A stretch of DNA of 64,000 nucleotides. It comes from Oceanitalea stevensii (GTDB lineage: Bacteria > Actinomycetota > Actinomycetes > Actinomycetales > Actinomycetaceae). The position numbers were made by a program, and so were the translations under genes. Shown here in pieces: positions 45,147 through 52,273 of this stretch. Each line of letters opens with the position of its first letter. Positions within the stretch are counted from its first letter, which is position 1. The notes beneath the pieces are model-generated. The model saw only the letters and a list, made by a program, of their open reading frames with translations. It made no database searches and was not told the origin of the DNA. The stretch is taken from positions 470,276 through 534,275 of the forward strand of contig NZ_JACSPO010000001.1 of assembly GCF_014837105.1 (NCBI RefSeq), read 5' to 3'.

Positions 45147-45152
45147 TACGAT
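45147..45152 (+). promoter_or_regulatory. -10 box for the leaderless gene at 45159
   Basis: TACGAT followed by six bases and GTG 45159. Confidence 0.5.
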
Positions 45153-45158
45153 CGACCG

Positions 45159-46013
45159 GTGAGCACCGACACCTCGACCACGCGCCGGCCGCTGGGCCTG
45201 CGCACCTCCGACCTCGTGACCGCCGCCGCCACCGGGCTCCTCACGCTGCCGGACCCGGCCCGCCGCACCCCGGCCACCCGCTTCGCGCTGCGGACCGCCG
45301 TCGCCGGGACCACCGGCGCCGGCGTGTGGCTGGGCACGGACGGGGACTCCGCCCTCGACCTGCCCAGCCGGGCCGCGTTCACCGCCGGCGCCGTCGGGCT
45401 CGTCTACGGGGCCGCCGAGCTCGGCGAGGCCATGGACCGGGCGCTCCAGCGCCGGCTCGTGCGCATGGGGGTGCGCCGCCCGCGGCTGGCGATGGCCCTG
45501 GCCGGCGTCGGCGCCTCGCTGGCCGTCTCCTTCCTCGAGCGGCGGGCCGAGGCCACCGACGAGGAGGACGACGCCCCCGAGGGTCCCGTCCTGCGTCCCC
45601 TCCCGGAGCCCGTGCGCGAGCTCGTCGGCGCGATCCTCGCGCACACCGAGGACTACGACTCCCTGCGCCTGCGCGCCCAGCTCGCCGGTGCCCGCGAGGA
45701 GGTCTGGGGCGAGCCGGAGGACGCCCCGCAGATGGTCGAGCTGTCCGTGCCCGAGGGCGCCCCGCTCGCCGTGCCGCACTCCTTCACCTTCCCGGTAAGT
45801 GCGCGCTTCACCTCCGCGCGCGGGGTGCCCTGTGCCGCGCGTGTCCTCGTCAGCGGCGGCCGGCTCGCCGCCGTCGTCGTCGACCTCGACGACGACGCGT
45901 GGGAGGTGCTCGCCGAGGACTGGGACCCTGCCGGCGGCGACCCCGACCCGCTCGCGGACGTGACGCTGCCGCGGGCGCAGGACGTCATCCTGGTGACCGA
46001 GGCGCGGGGCTGA
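45159..46013 (+). CDS. hypothetical protein, actinobacterial
   Basis: A 284-residue protein that I cannot assign to a family. Residues about 15-140 contain an Ala/Gly-rich part with hydrophobic segments (near 65-90 and 108-122) and the phrase AELGEAMDRALQRRLVRMGVRRPRLAMAL. An acidic linker (TDEEDDAPEGP) leads to a C-terminal soluble domain of about 140 residues. It is divergent from the TipA-like regulator across about 145 bases, so it could be that regulator's target, and it converges on a GNAT gene with three bases between stops. The GTG start follows a TACGAT -10 box. Confidence 0.65.
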   Translation: MSTDTSTTRRPLGLRTSDLVTAAATGLLTLPDPARRTPATRFALRTAVAGTTGAGVWLGTDGDSALDLPSRAAFTAGAVGLVYGAAELGEAMDRALQRRLVRMGVRRPRLAMALAGVGASLAVSFLERRAEATDEEDDAPEGPVLRPLPEPVRELVGAILAHTEDYDSLRLRAQLAGAREEVWGEPEDAPQMVELSVPEGAPLAVPHSFTFPVSARFTSARGVPCAARVLVSGGRLAAVVVDLDDDAWEVLAEDWDPAGGDPDPLADVTLPRAQDVILVTEARG

Positions 46014-46016
46014 GCC

Positions 46017-47003
46017 TCACACGTCCTTGCCGTAGGCGAGGGACCGGCGCGACTCGCGGTAGCCGAGGCCCGTGTAGAGGTCCAGGGCCCGGTTCGGGTT
46101 CTCGACGTCGACGCCGAGGTCGGCCCGCTCGATCCCGTCCTCCCGCAGGGCCCGCATGGTCGCCGCCAGGAGGGCGCTGGCCACGCCCGCGCGCCGCCAC
46201 GGCCGCCGGACACCGAGGAGGTCGGTCCACCCGGCCGAGTAGCCCTGCGCCGCCCAGTCCTGCTCGTAGGCGGAGGTGAGGCTGTACCCGGCGACCTGGT
46301 CGCCGTCGAGGACGACGAAGCTCCACGAGGGGCGGAAGTAGCGCCCGCCGACGCTCTGGCGCTCCCAGTTCTCCGGGTCGCGGGGCTCGCTGCCCCAGTG
46401 GTCGGCGAAGGCCTCGTTGTGGGCCAGCCGGACCGGCTCGCTGAGGCCCGGGTCGTAGGGCACGAGCCGCAGGCCCTCCCGCAGGGCGGGCGCGGCGATC
46501 TCGGCGTCCAGCGGGCGGGTGAGCTCGAGGTAGACGCGCAGCCGCCGGAACCCGGCCCGGTCCAGGAGGCGCTCGGTGGCGGTGAGCCCGTCGTCGACGT
46601 TGACGAGCACGCGTCCCGGTCCGGTGGACCGTGCGGCGGCGATCTTCTCCCGCCCCAGCCGCTCCTGCCAGGCGAGCAGCTCGCGGCCGATCCCGCGGCC
46701 GCGCCACAGCGGGTGCACCCCGCCCCAGCAGAAGGCACGGACCGTGCGCACGTCACCCGGGAGCACCTGGACGTGCCCGAAGGCGCGCGGGACGCCGTCG
46801 TCGTCGATGCCGATGGTGCTGTCGCGGGCCGGGTCCTTCCACGAGCCGTCGAGCAGCTCGTCGTGGAGGTCCTCGGGGGTGTAGCGCTCGGCGGGGTCGT
46901 CGGCCGCCTCGATCGCCCGGACGAGCCCGTGCCAGTCGGGGACGTCCTGCGGGGTGATGGGCCGCCAGCGCAGGCCGGAGACGGGGGCGGGTGCGGTGCT
47001 CAT
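46017..47003 (-). CDS. two-domain GNAT acetyltransferase A
   Basis: A 328-residue protein with two tandem GNAT folds, the mycothiol-synthase-like architecture. Domain 1 (about 5-160) has the acetyl-CoA loop WRGRGIGRELL, and domain 2 (about 165-328) has WRRAGVASALL. The C-terminal DVENPNRALDLYTGLGYRES is the usual GNAT ending. The acceptor is unknown; mycothiol synthase proper is one alternative. ATG 47003 follows TAATCT by seven bases on the minus strand. Two homologues (at 49700 and 50781) flank the other side of parE. Confidence 0.85.
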   Translation of the reverse strand: MSTAPAPVSGLRWRPITPQDVPDWHGLVRAIEAADDPAERYTPEDLHDELLDGSWKDPARDSTIGIDDDGVPRAFGHVQVLPGDVRTVRAFCWGGVHPLWRGRGIGRELLAWQERLGREKIAAARSTGPGRVLVNVDDGLTATERLLDRAGFRRLRVYLELTRPLDAEIAAPALREGLRLVPYDPGLSEPVRLAHNEAFADHWGSEPRDPENWERQSVGGRYFRPSWSFVVLDGDQVAGYSLTSAYEQDWAAQGYSAGWTDLLGVRRPWRRAGVASALLAATMRALREDGIERADLGVDVENPNRALDLYTGLGYRESRRSLAYGKDV

Positions 47004-47010
47004 GCCGCGG

Positions 47011-47016
47011 AGATTA
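47011..47016 (-). promoter_or_regulatory. -10 box for leaderless GNAT A
   Basis: TAATCT on the minus strand, seven bases before ATG 47003. Confidence 0.4.
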
Positions 47017-47048
47017 CGGGGCGCGCCGCCGGCCGTCATGGGAAATAG

Positions 47049-47085
47049 CGCAGGCGCCGACACCCATCGGGTGCCGGCGCCTGCG
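47049..47085 (-). terminator. terminator of the DUF7455 gene
   Basis: cgcaggcgccgacaccc (47049-47065) pairs with 47069-47085 over 17 positions, one a G-U, with a three-base loop. Confidence 0.75.
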
Positions 47086-47106
47086 GTCTGTCGTGGAGGG
47101 CGCCTC

Positions 47107-47298
47107 TCAGCGGGCGTTGTCCTCGGTGAGACGGTGCGTCTCGTCCTGGATGGCCGTGGCGACCCCTTCGAGTGCCTCGGCGTGCTTGCGGGCGTGGTGC
47201 GCGCAGAAGAGCAGCTCCCCTACGGGCAGTCCCACGCGCACATACGCCTGGGCGCCGCAGCGGTCGCAGCGGTCCTGTGCGGTCAGCGGGGCGGTCAT
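47107..47298 (-). CDS. DUF7455 zinc-ribbon-like small protein
   Basis: A 63-residue protein with CDRCGAQAYVRV near residue 10 and the downstream CAHHARKH motif near 34-41: a CxxC plus CxHH arrangement likely to bind one zinc ion. Proteins with this sequence are widely found next to parE/gyrB-type genes in actinobacteria, and the function is unknown. Start M-T-A-P-L-T is preferred to the longer reading because the family begins there. It is divergent from parE across 218 bases. Confidence 0.85.
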   Translation of the reverse strand: MTAPLTAQDRCDRCGAQAYVRVGLPVGELLFCAHHARKHAEALEGVATAIQDETHRLTEDNAR

Positions 47299-47504
47299 CG
47301 TTGCGTTCACACCTGCATACAACCACGTCGGCGCCGGAAACATCCCCGGGACGGCACCCCGTTCGCTTCCAGCGGACCGGGTGGCGGGATCCGGTGACCA
47401 GGGTCACGACGACGGCCGGCGCGCGGGTGCTCCCCATCACCTCCTCACGGGGTCGTCTTGCGCGATTCCGCGGGTCAGTCCGCGGGAGCGGGGCAAGTCG
47501 TTCG

Positions 47505-47510
47505 TATGAT
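47505..47510 (+). promoter_or_regulatory. -10 box for leaderless parE
   Basis: TATGAT followed by six bases and GTG 47517. Confidence 0.55.
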
Positions 47511-47516
47511 CGCCGG

Positions 47517-49652
47517 GTGCCTCCCAAGTCGACCGCGTCGCCCTCGCAGTACACCGCCCGTCACCTCTCCGTCCTCGAGGGGCTGGAGGCGGTCCGCAAG
47601 CGCCCGGGCATGTACATCGGCTCGACCGACTCGCGCGGCCTCATGCACTGCCTGTGGGAGGTCATAGACAACGCGGTCGACGAGGCCCTCGAGGGCCACG
47701 GCGACGCCATCGCCGTCGTTCTCCACCCCGACGGCTCCGTGGAGGTCCGCGACAACGGCCGCGGCATCCCCGTCGACACCGTCGACTCCGTGGGCCTGAG
47801 CGGCGTCGAGGTCGTCTTCACCAAGCTGCACGCAGGCGGCAAGTTCGGCGGCAGCTCCTACGCCGCCTCGGGCGGCCTGCACGGCGTCGGCGCCTCCGTC
47901 GTCAACGCCCTGTCCGCGCGCCTGGACGTCGAGGTCGACCGCGGCGGCAAGACCTACCGGATGACCTTCCACCGCGGCGAGCCGGGCACCTACGACGACC
48001 GCGGCGGCGCCGGCCCCGAGGCGCCGTTCGCGCCCTTCACCGACGCGAGCGAGCTCGCCGTCGTCGGCAAGACGCCGCGCGGGCGCACCGGCACCCGCGT
48101 GCGCTACTGGGCCGACCCGCAGATCTTCCCCTCGACCTCCCAGTTCTCCTACGACGAGCTCGTCACCCGCGCCCGCCAGACGACCTTCCTCGTCCCGGGC
48201 CTGACGATCACCGTCCGCGACGAGCGCCGCCTGCCCGGCACGCCGGGGGAGGACGGCCCGGTCGAGGAGGTCTTCCGGCACGACGGCGGCGTCGTCGACT
48301 TCGCGGAGTTCCTCGCCACCGACCCGCCCGTCTCGGACATCTGGCGCCTCACCGGCAGCGGCACCTTCACCGAGACGGTCCAGCAGCTCGACGCCTCCGG
48401 CCACCTGCGGCCGCAGGAGGTCGAGCGCACCTGCGAGGTCGACATCGCGCTGCGGTGGGGGCAGGGCTACGAGACGACGGCCCGCTCCTTCGTCAACATC
48501 ATCTCCACGCCCAAGGGCGGCAGCCACCTCACCGGCTTCGAGCAGGGGCTCGTGCGCACGGTGCGCAAGCAGATCGAGGCGAACTCCCGGCGTCTCAAGG
48601 TCACCGCCAAGGACCCGAAGATCGAGAAGGACGACGTCCTCGCCGGCCTCACCGCCGTCGTCAACGTCCGCCTGCCCGAGCCGCAGTTCGAGGGCCAGAC
48701 CAAGGAGATCCTCGGCACGGCGCCGGTGCGCGGCATCGTCGCGAACGTCGTCGACAAGCAGCTCACCGAGATCCTCACCTCGCCCAAGCGCCACGAGAAG
48801 GCGCAGGCTTCCGCGGTGCTCGAGAAGGTCGTGGGGGAGATGCGCGCCCGCGTGCAGGCGCGGCTGACCAAGGAGATCTCGCGGCGCAAGAACGCGCTGG
48901 AGAGCTCACGGCTGCCCGCCAAGCTCGCGGACTGCCGCACCGACGACGTCGAGCGCTCCGAGCTGTTCATCGTCGAGGGCGACAGCGCCCTCGGCACGGC
49001 GAAGCTCGCGCGGTCCAGCGACTTCCAGGCGCTGCTGCCGATCCGCGGGAAGATCCTCAACGTCCAGAAGGCCTCACCCGCCGACATCCTCCGCAACGCG
49101 GAGGTCGCCTCGATCATCCAGGTCATCGGCGCCGGATCCGGGCGCACCTTCGACCTCGACGCCGCCCGCTACGGCAAGGTCATCCTCATGACCGACGCCG
49201 ACGTCGACGGCGCCCACATCCGCACCCTCCTCCTCACGCTGTTCTTCCGGTACATGCGCCCGCTCGTCGAGGCCGGCCGCGTGTACGCCGCGGTGCCGCC
49301 GCTCCACCGCGTGGAGATCGCGGGCTCGGGCGGCAAGAAGGGCGAGAAGATCTACACCTACTCCGAGAGCGAGCTCCACCAGCTGCTGCGCAAGCTGGAG
49401 AAGCAGGGCAAGCGGTACAAGGAGCCGATCCAGCGCTACAAGGGCCTGGGGGAGATGGACGCCGACCAGCTCGCCGAGACGACGATGGACCCCGCCCACC
49501 GCACCCTGCGGCGGGTGAGCATGGCCGACGCCCAGGCGCTGGCCGAGGCCGAGCGGGTCTTCGAGCTCCTCATGGGCAACGACGTCGCCCCTCGCAAGGA
49601 CTTCATCGTCGCCGGTGCCGGCCAGATCGACCGGGACCGCATCGACGCGTGA
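47517..49652 (+). CDS. parE: DNA topoisomerase IV subunit B
   Basis: A 711-residue type IIA topoisomerase ATPase subunit. The GHKL ATP site has KRPGMYIGS, DNAVDEALEG, DNGRGIP and the GGLHGVGASVVNALS lid near residues 120-135; the TOPRIM domain has EGDSAL near 487 and DADVDGAH near 560. Assignment to ParE rather than GyrB rests on the location beside sigA, as in Streptomyces, with parC nearby; gyrB is normally next to dnaA. GTG 47517 is chosen on the TATGAT box six bases upstream; longer readings run into DUF7455 sequence. Confidence 0.92.
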   Translation: MPPKSTASPSQYTARHLSVLEGLEAVRKRPGMYIGSTDSRGLMHCLWEVIDNAVDEALEGHGDAIAVVLHPDGSVEVRDNGRGIPVDTVDSVGLSGVEVVFTKLHAGGKFGGSSYAASGGLHGVGASVVNALSARLDVEVDRGGKTYRMTFHRGEPGTYDDRGGAGPEAPFAPFTDASELAVVGKTPRGRTGTRVRYWADPQIFPSTSQFSYDELVTRARQTTFLVPGLTITVRDERRLPGTPGEDGPVEEVFRHDGGVVDFAEFLATDPPVSDIWRLTGSGTFTETVQQLDASGHLRPQEVERTCEVDIALRWGQGYETTARSFVNIISTPKGGSHLTGFEQGLVRTVRKQIEANSRRLKVTAKDPKIEKDDVLAGLTAVVNVRLPEPQFEGQTKEILGTAPVRGIVANVVDKQLTEILTSPKRHEKAQASAVLEKVVGEMRARVQARLTKEISRRKNALESSRLPAKLADCRTDDVERSELFIVEGDSALGTAKLARSSDFQALLPIRGKILNVQKASPADILRNAEVASIIQVIGAGSGRTFDLDAARYGKVILMTDADVDGAHIRTLLLTLFFRYMRPLVEAGRVYAAVPPLHRVEIAGSGGKKGEKIYTYSESELHQLLRKLEKQGKRYKEPIQRYKGLGEMDADQLAETTMDPAHRTLRRVSMADAQALAEAERVFELLMGNDVAPRKDFIVAGAGQIDRDRIDA

Positions 49653-49687
49653 CGCGCCCCGCACCGACCACCATCGCCAGCGCACTT

Positions 49688-49693
49688 TAGGAT
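49688..49693 (+). promoter_or_regulatory. -10 box for leaderless GNAT B
   Basis: TAGGAT followed by six bases and ATG 49700. Confidence 0.5.
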
Positions 49694-49699
49694 TCCGAC

Positions 49700-50719
49700 A
49701 TGCCCGACACCCTCCCCGACCGCGCCGCCCCTCCCGCCCACGCCGCCGTGCCCGCCCCACACCTCGGCCTCACCTGGCGGGCGCTCACCACCGACGACGT
49801 CGACCACGTCCATGCGCTCATCGGGCGCTGCGAGGCCGTGGACCAGCCCGTCCTGCGCACGGCGCGCGCCCAGGTGGAGGACGTCCTCGGGCGCCCGGCC
49901 ACCGGGATGAAGGCCGACAGCCTGGGCGGCTTCGACAGCTCCGGGGAGCTGCGCGCCGCAGCCTTCGTCCACGCGCCGCTCGGGGACGAGACCCACGCCC
50001 GCGTGTTCATCTCCGCGTCGGTCGACCCGTCGTGGCGCGGACGCGGCATCGGCCGCGCCCTGCTCACCTGGCAGGACGACCGTGCCCGCCAGATCCTCGC
50101 CACGCTCGACCCGAGCCTGCCCGGGCGCATCGCCGCCTACGTCGACGAGGACCTCGAGGACCGCCGTCGCCTGTACGCCGCGGCGGGCTTCAGCCCCAAG
50201 CGCACCTTCCGGGAGATGCGCCTGCGGCTCACCGAGCCGCCCGCCGTCGTCGACGTCCCCGAGGGCTACGAGATCCGGCAGTGGAGCCCGGAGATCGACG
50301 ACGCCGTCCGCGACGCCCACAACGAGGCCTTCCGGGACCACTGGGGCTCCCAGCCCGTCGCCGAGACCACCTGGGCGGCCTCCCACCGTTCGCTCGAGGC
50401 GGCGTGGAGCGTCGTCGCCGTCCACCTCGAGACCGGCAGCGTCGCGGGCTACGCGCTCACTGCCCGCCACGAGCACCAGTGGGAGGCGCTGGGCCACACC
50501 GAGGGCTACACCGAGCTCCTCGGGGTGCTGCGCGCGCACCGCGGCTCCGGGGTGGCGCGCGCGCTGCTCTCCGCGGTCCTCGGTGCGCTGTACCGCGACG
50601 GCATCGAGGTCGCGGCGCTCGACGTCGACATGGAGAACCCCTCCGGCGCCCACCGCTTTTACGAGCGCATGGGCTACGAGCCGCAGGGCGCCCGGATCCT
50701 CTACACGATCGAGGTGTGA
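49700..50719 (+). CDS. two-domain GNAT acetyltransferase B
   Basis: A 339-residue double-GNAT protein. Acetyl-CoA loops WRGRGIGRALL near residue 114 and HRGSGVARALL near 277 are both intact, so both domains may bind cofactor. The ending DMENPSGAHRFYERMGYEP matches the paralogue at 46017. The substrate is unknown. It lies 47 bases after parE but has its own TAGGAT box, so it need not be co-expressed. The next gene is its closest-looking homologue. Confidence 0.85.
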   Translation: MPDTLPDRAAPPAHAAVPAPHLGLTWRALTTDDVDHVHALIGRCEAVDQPVLRTARAQVEDVLGRPATGMKADSLGGFDSSGELRAAAFVHAPLGDETHARVFISASVDPSWRGRGIGRALLTWQDDRARQILATLDPSLPGRIAAYVDEDLEDRRRLYAAAGFSPKRTFREMRLRLTEPPAVVDVPEGYEIRQWSPEIDDAVRDAHNEAFRDHWGSQPVAETTWAASHRSLEAAWSVVAVHLETGSVAGYALTARHEHQWEALGHTEGYTELLGVLRAHRGSGVARALLSAVLGALYRDGIEVAALDVDMENPSGAHRFYERMGYEPQGARILYTIEV

Positions 50720-50768
50720 CGCGTCCCGCTCAGCGGTGCCGCCGGTAGGCCGCGGCGCGGTGAGCACG

Positions 50769-50774
50769 TATCGT
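50769..50774 (+). promoter_or_regulatory. -10 box for leaderless GNAT C
   Basis: TATCGT followed by six bases and ATG 50781. Confidence 0.5.
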
Positions 50775-50780
50775 CGGAGC

Positions 50781-51821
50781 ATGCTCGAGGACTACGACGG
50801 CGCCGGCCGCGCCCCGGCGCCCCGCGCCGCCGTGGAGGGGACCGGCGTCGAGCTGCCGCACGGGCACGACCTGCGGTGGCACTGGCTGACCCTGGAGAGC
50901 AACGACGCGCTCGTCGAGCTGCTCGGGCGCATCGAGGAGCACGACGACCCGCCCTACCGCACGACTGCCGAGGAGTCCGCGGAGACCTTCGTCCAGGTGG
51001 GGGCGGACGCCGGCAACGCCAAGGTCCTCGGGATCGACGCCGACGGCGTCCCCCGCGCCTACGCGATCGTGCGGGTGCGGCCCACGGCCGGCACCTACCG
51101 CGCGCTGTGCGACGGCGGGGTGGACCCTGCGTGGCGCAGCCGCGGGATCGGCGCGACCCTCCTGGACTGGCAGCTGCGGGCCGCCCGCGTCATCCTCGAC
51201 GCCGCCGGGCAGGGCAGCGCCCTGGCCGTCGTCCACGTCGAGGACAACATGACCCACGCGCAGACCATGCTGCGCCTGGCCGGCTTCGTCCCCACCCGCT
51301 GGTACACCGAGATGCGCAGGGACCTTGCCCTCCCGCTGCCGGACGTCCAGCCCAAGGGCAAGGTCACCATCGAGCCGTGGAACCCGGCCCTGGACGACGC
51401 CGTCCGGCGCGCCCACAACGACGCGTTCAAGGACCAGTGGGGCGGGGAGCAGCACACCCCCGAGACCTGGGTGCAGGGCCGCACGTACTTCGCCCCGCAG
51501 TGGAGCTTCATCGCCCTCGACCGCACGAGCGACCGTGCGCGCGTCGCGGGCTACCTCATGTCCGGGCGCTACGAGGGCGACTGGGAGGCGCAGGGCTGGA
51601 CCGAGGGCTACACCGAGATCCTCGGCGTCCGTGAGGAGTGGCGCGGGATGCGGGTGGCCACGGCGCTGCTCGTCACCGCGATGCGCGCCTACGCCGCCGA
51701 CGGCATGGAGTACGCCGGCCTCGGCGTCGACTCACCGGCGCCCGGCGGCGACTTCGGCCTCTTCGGCCAGCTCGGCTACGAGCCCACGCGCCACTCGCTC
51801 ATGTTCACCCGCTCCGTCTGA
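50781..51821 (+). CDS. two-domain GNAT acetyltransferase C
   Basis: A 346-residue double-GNAT protein. Domain 1 has WRSRGIGATLLDWQ near 116-129. In domain 2 the loop reads WRGMRVATALL near 289, where Arg replaces the second Gly of the R-G-x-G motif, so acetyl-CoA binding there may be impaired. The core VRRAHNDAFKDQWGGEQHTPETW aligns with the paralogues at 46017 and 49700. The substrate is unknown. It converges on parC across a 452-base repeat-bearing interval. Confidence 0.83.
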   Translation: MLEDYDGAGRAPAPRAAVEGTGVELPHGHDLRWHWLTLESNDALVELLGRIEEHDDPPYRTTAEESAETFVQVGADAGNAKVLGIDADGVPRAYAIVRVRPTAGTYRALCDGGVDPAWRSRGIGATLLDWQLRAARVILDAAGQGSALAVVHVEDNMTHAQTMLRLAGFVPTRWYTEMRRDLALPLPDVQPKGKVTIEPWNPALDDAVRRAHNDAFKDQWGGEQHTPETWVQGRTYFAPQWSFIALDRTSDRARVAGYLMSGRYEGDWEAQGWTEGYTEILGVREEWRGMRVATALLVTAMRAYAADGMEYAGLGVDSPAPGGDFGLFGQLGYEPTRHSLMFTRSV

Positions 51822-51868
51822 CCCAGGGCGACCAGCCCCACCCGCGCCGCCCTCTTTCGCGCCCTCCT

Positions 51869-51889
51869 CGCCGACAGCTGAGTTGTTCC
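51869..51889 (-). repeat. inverted copy of the agctgtcgg element
   Basis: cgccgacagctgagttgttc on the plus strand is the reverse complement of the tandem unit head aacaagtcagctgtcggcg with one mismatch. It can pair with any of the direct copies downstream. Confidence 0.8.
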
Positions 51890-52051
51890 TGGACGTCACC
51901 GCTGTGGGAGTCGGGGCAGCCCGGCCAGAGACGTTGGTGACGGCCAGGCGCGCCGGCGCCAGCTCTCGCCCCCACGGAGTCGCAGCGTCGGCGCCATGTG
52001 GGTGGTTGGTGTCCGGTCACACGTGGGCTGTCGGCGGGCCGGGGAGCAGGG

Positions 52052-52256
52052 AACAAGTCAGCTGTCGACGCTGGGGGTCCGGCGTCGGGTAACAAGTCAG
52101 CTGTCGACGCTGGGGGTCCGGCGTCGGGTAACAAGTCAGCTGTCGGCGCTGGGGGTCCGGCGTCGGGTAACAAGTCAGCTGTCGGCGCCCGGGAGGCCGG
52201 CGGCGGGTAACAAGTCAGCTGTCGGCGAGTGGGCGGGGGCGGGATCCAGCTGTCGG
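52052..52256 (+). repeat. 39-base tandem repeat array (about five units)
   Basis: Units beginning aacaagtcagctgtcg start at 52052, 52091, 52130, 52169 and 52209 (period 39, 39, 39, 40). Units 1-3 are nearly identical through ctgggggtccggcgtcgggt; unit 4 is diverged after the head and unit 5 is truncated. The array ends with gatccagctgtcggcg at 52241-52256, the same 16 bases as the right arm at 27460-27475. Confidence 0.9.
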
Positions 52257-52273
52257 CGGGTGTGTGTGGCCGG

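Larger units (their letters stand above)
51822..52273. other. repeat-bearing interval between convergent GNAT C and parC
   Basis: 452 bases without a gene. It contains one inverted and five direct copies of a motif built on agctgtcg, plus a last copy in the gatccagctgtcggcg form. Open frames across the tandem array exist on both strands only because the 39-base period is a multiple of three. No RNA gene or clear promoter is seen. Confidence 0.75.

Noticed and set aside
51998..52210. A 70-residue protein with a repeated GNKSAV motif
   Set aside because: The 39-base tandem repeat is a multiple of three, so any open frame through it gives a repeated peptide. The minus strand does the same, and there is no start signal.
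52052..52256. Possible CRISPR array
   Set aside because: The whole 39-base period is repeated, without variable spacers, and there are no cas genes in the window.
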